Source of the DNA: Diphasiastrum complanatum
Taxonomy: Eukaryota; Streptophyta; Lycopodiopsida; Lycopodiales; Lycopodiaceae
Direction: 5' to 3'
Assembly: GCA_029204225.1 (NCBI GenBank)
Contig: CM055094.1
Span: forward strand, 19,538,702 to 19,602,701
Length of the DNA: 64,000 nt
Under the pieces are notes generated by a model. It searched no databases. It was not told the DNA's origin and worked only from the letters and a program-made list of their open reading frames with translations. This document shows, piece by piece, positions 11,648 through 21,790 of this stretch. Position 1 is the first letter of the stretch, and each line of letters opens with the position of its first letter. Position numbers and translations under genes: made by a program.

Positions 11648-12200
11648 GTATGTAGTTAACTGGAAGTTGGGTAGCCGCAACGCGTGGGGTCCATACTTCA
11701 AGATTCTATTTTCTACCATTAACTAACATAACTTCTCATGTAAATGCAAATTGTATTGCACATCAAAGTTTTCTTTCCATCTACTCAAAGCGTTCACATC
11801 AAAGAAAAACAGTCTTGTCGATCTGAAAATCATGGCAAGAAACTTTGAATATTTTGGATCACAATGAGCGCCAACGTGAATCTAAATTTTTGAAATTCAG
11901 AAAATACGGAGTGTGTTGGATCAAATGGAGCGACAAGGTTATTTCAAACTTTTGCAATTCAAAAATTTGCAATTTCAACACAGATCTATTGAAAAAATAT
12001 TTTGCTTATTTTGTTCATAACTGCAAAGCTTTGATTTTGCATATAAAGCAAGAAACTTGGAGTGTGATGGAGCAAAAAGTGCGCCAAGGTCATTTCAAAC
12101 CTTTTCAGTTAATTTTTTTTTATAATTAAGACGAGTTTTAATAGCTTACAAGATATATAACAAGTTGGTTTTCTACTAGATTAATCTATCGATTATTCAG
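11648..12200 (+). other. Putative intron 1 of unit gene 1
   Basis: Bounded by GTATGT and TTATTCAG. Joining leaves the frame intact: SN at the end of exon 1 is followed by MSKYHLH. AT-rich, with a 94-codon ORF (11,845-12,129) that is partly conserved in the two other intron copies but ends differently in each; I treat it as non-coding. It holds two related sub-blocks around TTTCAAAC. Confidence 0.5.
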
Positions 12201-12513
12201 ATGTCTAAATATCATCTCCATGTTGATCTTCCCACAGAATATGCTCCACTGTCGAGAAAAAATTTGAAAGGATACACCTTACCAGCTCACCAAAGGGCGG
12301 AAGGTAGGAAACATTTTTCAAACAAGTCTTAAAGAAGATCATAAAATTCTATTTTGGATTTTTAGTAAAACAGAATATCCAGAGATAATTAAGAATCATA
12401 TGAGCGACACACCACTCAATGTTCCTAGAACAGGTGATTTTAAGGTGGAATGGCATTTGGTTCACACACCAAGAGCTACAGGGAGTTAAAATCCAAAACT
12501 TAGCGAAATGTTT
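12201..12513 (+). pseudogene. Unit gene 1, exon 2 start fused to the last exon
   Basis: Exon 2 begins MSKYHLHVDLPTEYAPLSRK and after about 35 codons is joined near 12,310 directly to the last exon (ILFWIFSKTEYPEIIKNHMS). The coiled-coil exon and the large exon are deleted. The same deletion, with slightly different flanks, occurs at 25,063-25,374. AATAAA lies at 12,548-12,553. Confidence 0.55.
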
Positions 12514-12559
12514 TAACTGATCAAACAACATTTATATAGCTAAAACCAATAAAACCCAA

Positions 12560-13027
12560 GCCATACATTTGTCGATCCAATAGCGGATCAGATCTTTGGC
12601 GCGTAATACAATCGTCCACACGTGTGAACCACACGTGCTACAATACACGTCAATCTGCCATTTGGCCACGTGCCCACACATGTGAGCTAACACGTGCCAG
12701 AACACACGTCACCAAACCATTCGACCACATGGCCACATGTGCAAGTTTCACAGATGCGGATACAGAAGTGTGGTCCCACACGTCAGGTATTGATTGGGCC
12801 ACGTGACCACACGTGCGAGCCGATACGTGCAAGAACACATGTCGTTGATCCATTCGGCCACGTGTCCCCACGTGGGATCCCACACATGTTGATCCAAACG
12901 TGCAGTTTCACACATGCGTATACAAACGTGTGGTTCGACATGTCAGCTACTGACTGGGCCACATGTCGCTGGGATTCACACGCGCCAACTTTTTTCTCAT
13001 ATATAAGTCCATTCGCAAGGATTGTAC
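12560..13027 (+). promoter_or_regulatory. G-box array and TATA box, here joined to D
   Basis: Same CACGTG-rich array as at 838-1,234, with TATATAAG at 13,000-13,007. About 20 bp after the TATA box the sequence leaves the H3 leader (GGATTGTA) and enters the 3' end of D, so the promoter now faces a gene fragment. The identical joint occurs at 48,079. Confidence 0.55.
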
Positions 13028-13155
13028 AGTGGCCGATAATTCCAGGGATTTCAGAAAGGTCAACATACGACGAGTTGAGGCTACAACTACTAGGTCTAGT
13101 GTTGTCGTATGCATTTGAGAAAGTGCCGATTATCAATCCATGGCATTCCTTATGA
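13028..13155 (+). pseudogene. D protein, C-terminal fragment
   Basis: About 40 codons with IPGISERSTYDELRLQLL, the conserved end of the D protein (full C-terminal part at 56,880-57,398). About 17 nt are missing after LQLL compared with the full copies, so the frame ends in LVLSYAFEKVPIINPWHSL. The same deletion is present at 48,083-48,207, which shows common descent of the two promoter-D fusions. Confidence 0.6.
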
Positions 13156-13699
13156 ATTAGGAGTGTTTTTGGGATTGAGGGTTGGATCCTATAAAATTTA
13201 ATTCCAACGTAGCCCTGCAATCAGAAGAAGGCCACCATATGATGGCCTGACTAATCAAGAAATGTGTGTTTCTTGATTCTTGTTCTTTTAAATGCTTTCT
13301 AATTTAGCTTTTTATTTCTTGTTTCTTGATTATGTTTGTTGCATGTTAGATTAGTTTCATTCAGAAGGATCTATTTCATTCGATTTTGCAGCAAGTAGGA
13401 GTAGGAATTTGTTAGGTGTTCATCCGAGTAATAGGCTAATCCATTCATGAGCATCAGGACTTGCATGTTTTTAAGTAATGTGAATACAGTTCAGGAGGGA
13501 ACGTTGCCCGAGTATCCTCTGACAGGTTGGATATAACTACAACACGATGAGATTTCTTTGCCTGAGTGGGTAATAAATCGAGAGGACTAATTCATAAGAA
13601 ACTCGTGAAGCTTGGTAATAAGCAGAAGTGAAACCCAACCAAGAACGTGGCAAACTATAACAGATCTTAAAGAGAAGAATCAATAGATTGATAGGGAAT
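13156..13699 (+). repeat. D downstream region with hairpins
   Basis: No gene. Conserved behind each D copy (also 48,208, 57,399 and, shortened, 34,013). Contains two strong inverted repeats: GGCCACCATATGATGGCC (13,230-13,247), and arms TCAAGAAA / TTTCTTGA around a 6-nt loop (13,255-13,276). These could fold in a transcript, for instance as part of a 3' end. Confidence 0.5.
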
Positions 13700-14490
13700 C
13701 AGTAAACAAGGTTTCTACATAAGCTTGCCATAGGCTTGTGTCGCAAGCCAACCATGCTCTGCCACGTAGGCTTGAGTGGATCTAGAGAGAGAAAGAGGTG
13801 GATCTTGCAAGCTACTACGTGGAAAGCCACATAGGCCTGCCACATGGAAAACCATGTAGGTCTACCTCGTGCCAAGTCTTGCAACTTAGGGTTTGCAAAC
13901 ACGTAGGTCTAACATAGGCTTGTGTTAAACGTAGGTCTAACATAGCCATCCAGTCTTTGCCACGTAGGCCTGAGTGGACCTAGAGAGAGAAATAGGGGGC
14001 TCATAAACTGCTAGGTAGCCAACCACATAGTCCTACCATAGGCTTGTGTGGTTTACCACATGGCCTACCATAGGCTTGTGTGGTTTACCACATGGCCTAC
14101 CATAGACTTGTGTAGTAGGCCACATAGGCCTGCGATCGACCAAGGCTGTCATAGGTGCCCACGTGTCAAGTCACGTATGACTGCCATGTGGCAAATCATC
14201 CAGGCTTGGGGTTAGCCATGTGGCAAGCCACGTAGGCCCATCATAGGCTGGCAAGCCAACCAGGCTCTGCCTACGTGGTCTGCTATTTGCGAAGCCTATT
14301 GCACACTACCACATGGCAAGCCACGTAGGTCTACCACATGGCAAATCATGCAGGCTTGAGGGTTGCCATGTGGCAAGCCATGTAGGCCTACCATAACCTT
14401 GTATGTCAAGTCAACTGGGCCCTATGCCATGTAGCCTTGAGTGGACCTAGAGATCTATATATATATATATATATAGGTGGGCTCAAATCT
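13700..14490 (+). repeat. Satellite-like array with terminal TATA tract
   Basis: Tandem and scrambled copies of CCACATGGCAAGCCACGTAGG, CCATAGGCTTGTGTGG and GAGTGGACCTAGAGAGAGAAA blocks. A local duplicate (TTGTGTGGTTTACCACATGG) is at 14,045-14,100. It ends in a (TA)n tract (14,455-14,475) about 62 bp before the ATG of the RT-derived ORF, a position suiting a TATA box. Confidence 0.8.
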
Positions 14491-14536
14491 CTTGCCATAA
14501 AAACCAGCCAAGAAGATAAACATTTTTAAACCCTAA

Positions 14537-15204
14537 ATGTGCCCTAAAAGACACAAAAAACAGCAAGTATCAAATCTAAAAAATCAGCACCAAAATGTGT
14601 CGAAACCACACATTAGATGGATGCAGGAACTCGCCCTCCTACAAGCCTTGTGTGCTGAAAATTTCAGCCTGAAATTGCATTACAAACTCAAAAAACCAGC
14701 AAGCAAAGAATCAGGTTACCTCCAAAAAAGCAATATTCCTTTGAACGGGATTGACGATTTGAAAACTATTATGACTAAAATGATTTGTTCGGCATTTAAA
14801 ATTGCCAAAATCAAATTGCTCAAATACAAACGAATATCTGGAACCAATGATTTTAAATGGGTTTTGAAAAATACAGGTTCATATGAATGGAGTACTATAG
14901 ACCGCAAGAATACCTTATGCATTAAAAGATCCAGAAACTTTTTTTTGCAAACAAAAGAAGAAAATGAAATCTTGAAGATAGATAATTCTCGTTTGCAAGA
15001 TATTATATTAAACCTCAACCAAGAAACTGACAATATGAAACTAATTGTACAAACATTGTGTACCTCATGTTGTCAAATAAATGTAGAAGTAAACACATTA
15101 TGGAAGAAAATATTGAACAATAACCAAAAAAGAGTTATTTTAAAAAGTATTGACGAGCTCTCAACAAGTGGGGGTCAACGGAAAAAAAGAATATATGCTT
15201 TCAA
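14537..15204 (+). CDS. In-frame chimera: RT N-terminal part plus unit gene 1 coiled coil
   Basis: Open frame of 223 codons as a single exon; spliced reading would leave at 15,204 (AA|GTAGGA). Residues 1-132 are the N-terminal part of the RT gene (MCPKRHKKQQVSNLKNQ, DLKTIMTKMICSAFKIAK, YEWSTIDRKNTLCI). After a short unique stretch (KRSRNFF) residues from about 140 are the unit gene 1 coiled coil (QTKEENEILKIDNSRLQDII, QETDNMKLIV) and its basic end (GGQRKKRIYAFK). The catalytic GIPMG and YIDD motifs of the RT are absent, so it cannot be a polymerase. The (TA)n tract upstream could drive it. Deletion product or new gene: undecided. Confidence 0.55.
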
Positions 15205-16295
15205 GTAGGATTATGTTTTAAACTATTCATGTGTTTTGTTTCATCTAGCACATCAATTGTTGTGAATTGTTTTTTTCTAAATCTTATTTTTATTTTGCAG
15301 AGCAACTTTAGTCACCAATGAAAATGCGAAAGACAAGGACATGATTGGAAAGTCTTTGAGTGCAGTACTTATAGCCTAGTCAATGACGAGTCTACTTGGA
15401 AATCAACGATATTCTCGAATCAAAGATTGCAGAGGACCTTATGGGCGAAGTCGGCAAGATCATTGACCGAAAATTGATATAAGGAGCACGTGATTATTCT
15501 GGTATTAGCAGGGATGCATATGACACAATGTTTAAAATGATCAAAGAGGCATTTGGACAAGTACATATAAAACAATTTCCTATTCCCCGGCCCTTTCAAA
15601 TCAAATTAGAGAGGGATGTGTAAAACAGGGGCTTGCAAAACATCACAGGTATTCCTTACCATATCAATGAAATTTATAACTCAAAACATGGCACTTTGTC
15701 ATATGATTCTACCAACAATATGTTTGTAGATCTGAATCATTTACAGAGATTTATTGTAAAGTTTTATGGAATCACAAACTAAATTGTTGAAAAATTGATA
15801 TTAGTTATCCAAGTTAGATGAATCAGAAGTAATAAAGGGACAAAAGCTGGAAAGGGTTAGTGTTACACTTATGAATGGAACATTAAGCAATACGATAAAC
15901 TCAGAGAGTCTTAATTTCAGTGTGCAGTCCGAAAATAATATTTGGTGGTTGGCAGCTTTCCAGGTTTAAATCTATTCTATTGAGTACTAGCAACTAATTC
16001 ATTTCGAGAATTAATGGTTTTGTGTTTTAAGCTAATATTGTTTTGTTATTATAGGTCTGAGTTCAATTCTCTTAAAATAGTTCACGATTTTGTGTTTGAA
16101 ACAAGTTTTAAAGAAGATCATGAAATTCTATTTTGGATTTTTAGTAAAACAGAATATCCAGAGATAATTAAGAATCATATGAGCGACACACCACTCAATG
16201 TTCCTAGAATAGGTGATTTTAAGGTGGAATGGTATTTGGTTCACACAACAAGAGCTACAAGAAGTGAAAATCCAAAACTTAGCGAAATGTTTTAA
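15205..16295 (+). pseudogene. Unit gene 1, intron 2 to last exon
   Basis: Intron 2 (15,205-15,300; GTAGGA...TTTTGCAG, phase 2) joins FK to ATLVTNEN in frame. The large exon (15,301-15,963) carries VIGKSL-type sequence, GISRDAYDTMFK, IPYHINEIYNS and NNIWWLAAFQ but has stops near 15,377 and later, plus a frameshift. Intron 3 (15,964-16,031, phase 0) joins AFQ to LILFCYYRSEFN. The last exon (16,032-16,295) is open: LKIVHDFVFETSFKEDHEI, PRIGDFKVEWYLVHTTR. AATAAA is at 16,327-16,332. Splice signals survive although the large exon is dead. Confidence 0.6.
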
Positions 16296-16349
16296 CTGAT
16301 CAAACAACATTTATATAGCTAAAACCAATAAAACCCAAGCCGTACACTC

Positions 16350-16787
16350 GTCGATCCAACAGCGGATCAGATCTATGGCGTGTAATACAACCATCCACAC
16401 GTGTGAGACCACACGTGCTACAATACACGTCAATCTGCCATTCGGCCATGTGCCCACACATGCGAGCTAACACGTGCAAGAACACACGTCACCAAACCAT
16501 TCGACCACATGGCCACATGTGCAAGTTTCACACGTGCGGATACAGAAGTGTGGTCCCACATGTCAGTTACTGATTGGCCCACGTGACCACACGTGTGAGC
16601 CGATACGTGCAAGAACACATGTTGCTGCTCCATTCGGCCACGTGTCCCCACCTGGGATCCCACACATGTTGATCCAGAGGTGCAGTTTCACACATGCGTA
16701 TACAAACGTGTGGTTCCACATGTCAGCTACTGACTGGGCCACGTGTCGTTGGGATTCACACGTGCCAGCTTTTTTCTCCTATATAAG
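16350..16787 (+). promoter_or_regulatory. G-box array and TATA box of H3-like copy 2
   Basis: Nine CACGTG cores between about 16,395 and 16,765 and a TATATAAG box at 16,780-16,787. Distance from TATA to ATG is about 325 bp. It begins directly after the polyadenylation signal of unit gene 1, so the two genes lie head to tail with almost no spacer. Confidence 0.6.
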
Positions 16788-17110
16788 TCCATTCCCGGGG
16801 ATTGTATAGGTTTTCACGTAATTTGCTGTCATGTTTGATTGCTTCCATACGACTTGCATTCGTGATATCGCCATCATGCGAGCGACCTTGTACCCAGGCC
16901 TATTCCTTACACCCTCTCACGTCATAGTGATATCAGCCTGACTTTCCCACTATTGCCATCATGCAAGCCCCTGCCTCTCCCCGCCTGTCTCTGCCACTCT
17001 CATGTTCTAGCGATATCACCCTTAGAGTTCTCAGTGTCGCCATTACGTGAGATAATTTAGCTCTCTTCTGCTGTATCTCTGTCCTCGCATGGTATAGATA
17101 TCCAGCCTCA

Positions 17111-17569
17111 ATGGCTCGGACGAAGCAAACCGCTAAGCTTACCCATTTTGTTCAACCGTCCCGTCCCCAGACATCTGAACCCATACGTGCGCAAAGACGC
17201 ATAAGACCTCGCCGTCCATGGTTGAGGGCCATCAGGGCCTTGCAAAGGTACACCAAACTTGTGATCCTGAAAGCAGCCTTGTCCCGGGCTGTGAGGGAGG
17301 TTATACAAGATATGACCATGCATTTGCCCTATGCAGTGAGGTGGAATATCGCTGCATTGGAGGCCCTCCATACTGCATATGAGGACTTCCAGACAAAATT
17401 GTTTGAGGATTCGGTGTTGTGTTCTATTCATGGCAAGAGGGTGACACTGATGCCCAAGGACATGCTTCTTGTCATGAGGTTTCGAAACACCTATGACAAC
17501 AGTATGCCACATGGCAAATCATGCAGGCTTGAGGGTTGCCATGTGGCAAGCCATGTAGGCCTACCATAA
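17111..17569 (+). CDS. CENH3-like histone H3 variant, copy 2, open frame
   Basis: Expected role by family: replaces H3 in nucleosomes, wrapping DNA with H4, H2A and H2B. 152 codons. Residues 1-9 (MARTKQTAK) match the H3 tail start, keeping K4 (H3 numbering) but not K9/S10. A short S/P/R-rich tail follows (residues 10-36; H3 has about 40 residues and more lysines). The histone fold spans about residues 37-125: LRAIRALQRYTKL, RAVREVIQDM (helix 1), YAVRWN (loop 1), [19 protein letters not shown] (helix 2), [14 protein letters not shown] (loop 2, helix 3). Loop 1 and helix 2 together are three residues longer than in H3, and the R-W pair plus VTLM resemble plant CENH3; MPKD is H3-like. The last 20 residues are translated satellite. 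No intron, unlike CENH3 host genes. Expression unknown. Confidence 0.88.
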   Translation: MARTKQTAKLTHFVQPSRPQTSEPIRAQRRIRPRRPWLRAIRALQRYTKLVILKAALSRAVREVIQDMTMHLPYAVRWNIAALEALHTAYEDFQTKLFEDSVLCSIHGKRVTLMPKDMLLVMRFRNTYDNSMPHGKSCRLEGCHVASHVGLP

Positions 17570-18300
17570 CCTTGTATGTCAAGCCAACTGGGCCCTGTGC
17601 CACGTAGGCTTGAGTGGACCTAGAGATCTATATTTATATATATATATATAGATGGGCTCAAAAGTTTCCACTTGGCAAACCACACAGGCCTACCATAGGC
17701 TTGCGTGGCAGGCCACATAGGCATGGCATATTTCTGATGCTTCCCACGTAAGCATGTCACAGGCTACCACATAGGCTTGCCATAGGCTTGTGTGGCAAGC
17801 GAACCAAGCTCTGCCATGTAGGCTTGAGTGGATCTAGAGAGAGAGAGCTGGGGCTCCAAAGTTGCCATGTAGCAAGCCATGTAGGCATGTCATGAGATAA
17901 ACCAGAGGCTTGCGTGGCAGGCCACATAGGCATGGCATATTTCTGATGCTTCCCATGTAGGCATGGCACAGGATACCACATAGGCTTGCCATAGGCTTGT
18001 GTGGCAAGCCAACCAAGCTCTGCCATGTAAGCTTGAGTGGATCTAGAGAGAGAGAGCAGGGGCTCCCAAGTTGCCATGTGGCAAGCCATGTAGGCATGTC
18101 ATGAGATAAACCACACAGGCTTGGGACTTGCCATGTGGCAAGCCATGTAGGCCTATCATAGGCTTGCGTGGTAGGTCATATAGGCATGACATAGGCTTGA
18201 TGCTAGTATGTTCATGCTGGTATGTTGCAGTCTACCATATAGGCTTGACATAAGCTTGTGTGGCAAGCCAACTAAGCTGTACCACGTGGGTCTGCCATGT
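17500..18300 (+). repeat. Satellite array with 209-bp tandem unit
   Basis: Contains two adjacent units of 209 bp (starting 17,701 and 17,910), each with GCATGGCATATTTCTGATGC, AGGCTTGCCATAGGCTTGTG and GAGTGGATCTAGAGAGAGAG. It overlaps the 3' end of the histone frame. It includes a (TA)n tract (17,630-17,650) with no RT gene behind it. Confidence 0.88.
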
Positions 18301-19590
18301 ACTTCCCTGTGGTATGGCCTAGCATCAACATTGAAAAATATATCTGATGGAGATAAGAAGGGTCCCAAGCAAATTTCAAATGAGAATCTTGCAGAGAAAG
18401 TATTGAAACCACAGTTGGCGAGGGATCCCAAAGAATCGAACTTGAGTGTACAAGCCCAACAAAAGCGCATACACCAACTCACCACACATGGGAAGATTGT
18501 TAAATTTGAATTTGAAGAAAGATCATTGAAATGTTTGTAGATCGATGTTTAACAAAACCATATATATTATAATCTTCACACGTGTGGAATCAAGATCTAC
18601 AAGAAAATCAACATTCTACACATAGCAAACCAAGATAGAGAAAATCACATGAGATGGACATAAGAGATGAATTCTCCACAAAGAAGAAACTTTGATGATT
18701 ATTTTTCCACTTAGGTACAACTATTTATAGCTTCCAAAATGTCATTTGGCCACTTGCCCCAAACTTGACCTAATTTGGAAACTTCTAGATACTTTATCAA
18801 AAACCTAGAAAATCTAGTCTAGATGCAATGTACCAAAATTAGCCAATTAGAATGGGTCCAAACTCGACCTCATCCACTGATCTGCTTGCTAAACCATAAT
18901 TTAGGCCCTTATTAACAAATATGAAACTAACTCGAAGTTGAGATTCATTTTGGCCTCCAAAATTGCCAAATGAAAAACCAAACTAGTTGACAATTTTTCA
19001 CACCATCTCCTTTAGACATCTCCATTGATGAATACAATTTATAAGTTTTTGAAAGCAATGTACCAAAATTAGCCAATTAAAAAATGCTTATTCCTTGTTA
19101 CACGACTAAATAACATATAGTTAAAAAGCATATAATGAATCTATGCTATGTTGCAAACATATGCAAGTTACATTGCATTCATTTGCACTTCACAAATCAT
19201 TGGAATTTGAATTTGAACGAAATCATTGAAATGAGTAGATCAATGTTTAAATGAAGCGATAAATATTATAAGCTTCCCATTTAATTCAATTATATTTATA
19301 TATTATTGGTGCATTAATAGGATAAAAACTCGTTATTATTATTTTCTTTGTTTCTATTGATACAAGCAAGCACAGCTCGTCTAGATGATAACCACAATGC
19401 CTCTAAGGAGAAATAGTTTTTCATCTTTTTTTAATTTTGATTTTTCTTCAAATTCAGATTTAATGATCTTCCCATGTGTGGTGAGTTGGTGTCTGCACTT
19501 GAGTTGGGCTTGTACACTCAAGTTCGATTCTTTGCAATCCCCCCAAATTAATATAATCAGTAACATTATTCTCAAAGCATGTACTATGAG
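18301..19590 (+). repeat. Foldback-type element, copy 1
   Basis: Two arms of roughly 100 bp in inverted orientation: 18,421-18,520 (AAAGAATCGAACTTGAGTGT... CACCACACATGGGAAGAT) and 19,440-19,545 (reverse complement). About 0.9 kb lies between them, AT-rich and without a gene. Arm sequence is open in one frame (KESNLSVQAQ...HQLTTHGK), perhaps from a former coding region. The GTTCGATTC string in the arm resembles a tRNA B box; no full tRNA fold is seen. Copy 2 is at 27,588-29,222. Confidence 0.6.
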
Positions 19591-20460
19591 CTAAAAACAA
19601 CACATGGAGAGTAAAGAGTTAGGAATATGTCAAACACTTTTACACCTAGTATTTGGCAAGATCGGATTCTTTGCGATACCCCCCCCCCCCCCCCCCCCCC
19701 CCCAAATTCTTAATATAACTTCTCAAAGCATCTAGTATGAGCTACAAACAACACTTGGTAAGTCTTAAGACTTGGAGAGTAAAGAGTTATGCATTTGTCA
19801 AATACTTTTACACCTATCATTTGGCAAGTTAGACACAATGGTAGTAATTATAAGAATGAGTTAGACAAGCTTGTGAAGCCATCTAGAGGTGATTTGTTGT
19901 TTAGTTGCCTAGCTACATATCAAGCTACCCCAAGTTACCAAACAATTTACTATTATTTTGAGTGACAACCATGAAGCTATCATGATTTGAAATGACATCA
20001 ATATATTAAGCTACTCCCAAGTTGACCCTTTCCCAGGAAGCTTCTCTCTTGAAACTATAGCAAAAAGCTCTTATTCAAAGGAACAATCAAGGGCCAAGTA
20101 CTTACCATACGAGATGAAGACCAGCAAGTAGGGCAATGAAAGAAGATGTACGGTTTACTTTGCTATGTGCTTGGAGGTATGCTAAGCATGCTTGGAATAT
20201 GAAGAACATGTGTTTTCCAAAAATATTAGTAGTCTCACAAAAAGGCTTGGAGTAACATTAGAATTTAGAAGTGGTGCACCTACTTTGGATGGATGATCAC
20301 TAACAAACAATTTCTGTCTCGTCCTTTTGCCGTGATATGTTCCCTCTTGTCGATATGATATTTTCATTGTGTGTCTAAATATTTTTTGAGCAGAATATGT
20401 GTAACCTAATTATTGTTGATTTTGATTTAATGAGCATTCAATGTTCATTTAATACATTAA
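19591..20460 (-). repeat. Poly-C tract and inverted repeat arm
   Basis: A 25-nt poly-C run (19,679-19,703) follows GATTCTTTGCGATA, an echo of the foldback arm end. From 19,712 to 20,460 the sequence is the inverted partner of 3,480-4,200. Part of it recurs at 29,375-29,515. No gene seen. Confidence 0.8.
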
Positions 20461-20606
20461 ATCAAATATCAATGATGAGAACATATATATATACACAACG
20501 AGAAGAAGGATCATAGATTATGAACTAAAGTGGACATTTCAAAAGCAGTGGAGAGATAGATTAGCAGTTGACTGCCATATACATTGGCCCTAGATGACTA
20601 TAATGG

Positions 20607-20891
20607 TCAATCTTGCTCAAACCTTTGGCCCATGACAGTCATCAAAAACTGGCAGAACTTGTGTTGTACCTGGATTGTAGGATCGCGAGAATCAAAACTC
20701 AGTTCCCAGAAATTATTGATTGATGTATGACATTCCTTCTGAGAAGAGAACGAGCCATCTATTATCGCAAAGTTGCAAAGATATGCTGATATGTTGTCTT
20801 CCGATCTCCATGCTCGTCTTCTATGAAATCTTGGGTCGAAAGAAGGATCATTCTGGACTTGCTTTGGTGCTTGCTCAAGCCTTTCATTCAC
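20607..20891 (-). pseudogene. G protein fragment joined to copia
   Basis: Reads NERLEQAPKQVQNDPSF, WRSEDNISAYLCNFAIIDGS, QLQ-type QHKFCQFLMTVMGQRFEQD on the minus strand: the middle of the G protein. The 5' half is missing because the sequence is cut at 20,891 (CTTTCATTCA) and continues as copia (CTATCTATCCACC). The bases 20,470-20,600 hold no gene. Confidence 0.55.
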
Positions 20892-20892
20892 T

Positions 20893-21790
20893 ATCTATCC
20901 ACCAAGGGTCTTCACCTCTTATGCTTGAAGATGAGAAACTTGACATCATGACAAAATCTTCATGAGAGCTCTCCTCTTCCTCTTGACCAAGGTTTGCTTG
21001 ACTTTGAGTTTGCTTCTTCTTGAAGCACTCCGAGGCATAGTGCCCCGTCTTGCCACAAAAGTAGCATTTGATCTTCGACTTATCCTTCTTTGGCTTGCTC
21101 GAGCTTTGACTTGGTTCTTCTTGAATGCAACACCTTTGCCTTTGGATTTTCTCTTGATCTTGATGAAAAGAGCCTTGTCATCTCCATCATTGAGGGAGAG
21201 CTTCTCCATCCTTGACTTGATGTGAGTTCTCCTACTCTCCTAGGCCATGAGGACTCCTTGGAGATCTCAAGTGAAGGCAGCTTTCCCATGATTGCATAGC
21301 CTTGCACCTAGTTAGCAAAATCCATACTTAAACCGTTCAAGATTGGTTGAACAAGTTCACTTTCCTTAATGGAATCTCCTATGTAAGCAAGGTCTTTGTT
21401 TAAGTCCTTAACTCTCAGGACATATGTATTTGATTATTCAAGGATAGCAACCTTGAAGTATTCTTGGATTCATATATCTTTCAAAGAGTTTCCCATGATT
21501 CTTGAGCCAAGGTGCAAGCACCTACCTCCTTAAGAAGCTCATGAGCTACATTCATTTTATACAATGGAGAGCAACCTTGCACCTCCTTTTGTATTTTGTA
21601 GCTTCTTGAGGGTGAATAGGCTCATCCTCTTCGCCACTCACTATATCCATTAGATCTTGTAAAATAAGGATTAACTCCATTCTTAGTTTCCAAGTCGAAT
21701 AATTAGAAGCATTCAATCTATCATGTGAATCCAAGAGATATGCATCCATTGATCTCGACTTCACAAGGATATAAGAATCACCTAACTTGA
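20893..21790 (-). mobile_element. Ty1/copia gag relic
   Basis: Minus strand: Gag start (SNYSTWKLRMELILILQDLM, DIVSGEEDEPIHPQEATKYK) at 21,552-21,764, middle Gag with frameshifts, the intact zinc knuckle CYFCGKTGHYASEC near 21,026-21,071, and the protease start at about 20,895. Cut at 20,893 within the protease region. No LTR recognised. Confidence 0.85.

Noticed and set aside
11845-12129. 94-codon ORF (MNILDHNERQ...) in intron 1
   Set aside because: Lies between in-frame splice borders and ends differently in each copy; probably not coding.
17111-17569. Canonical host histone H3
   Set aside because: Tail lacks K9/S10, K14 and the usual lysine-rich order; loop 1 is longer with R-W; flanks are repeats.
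18421-18520. tRNA gene suggested by GTTCGATTC
   Set aside because: No A box or cloverleaf at a suitable distance, and the T stem has a mismatch.
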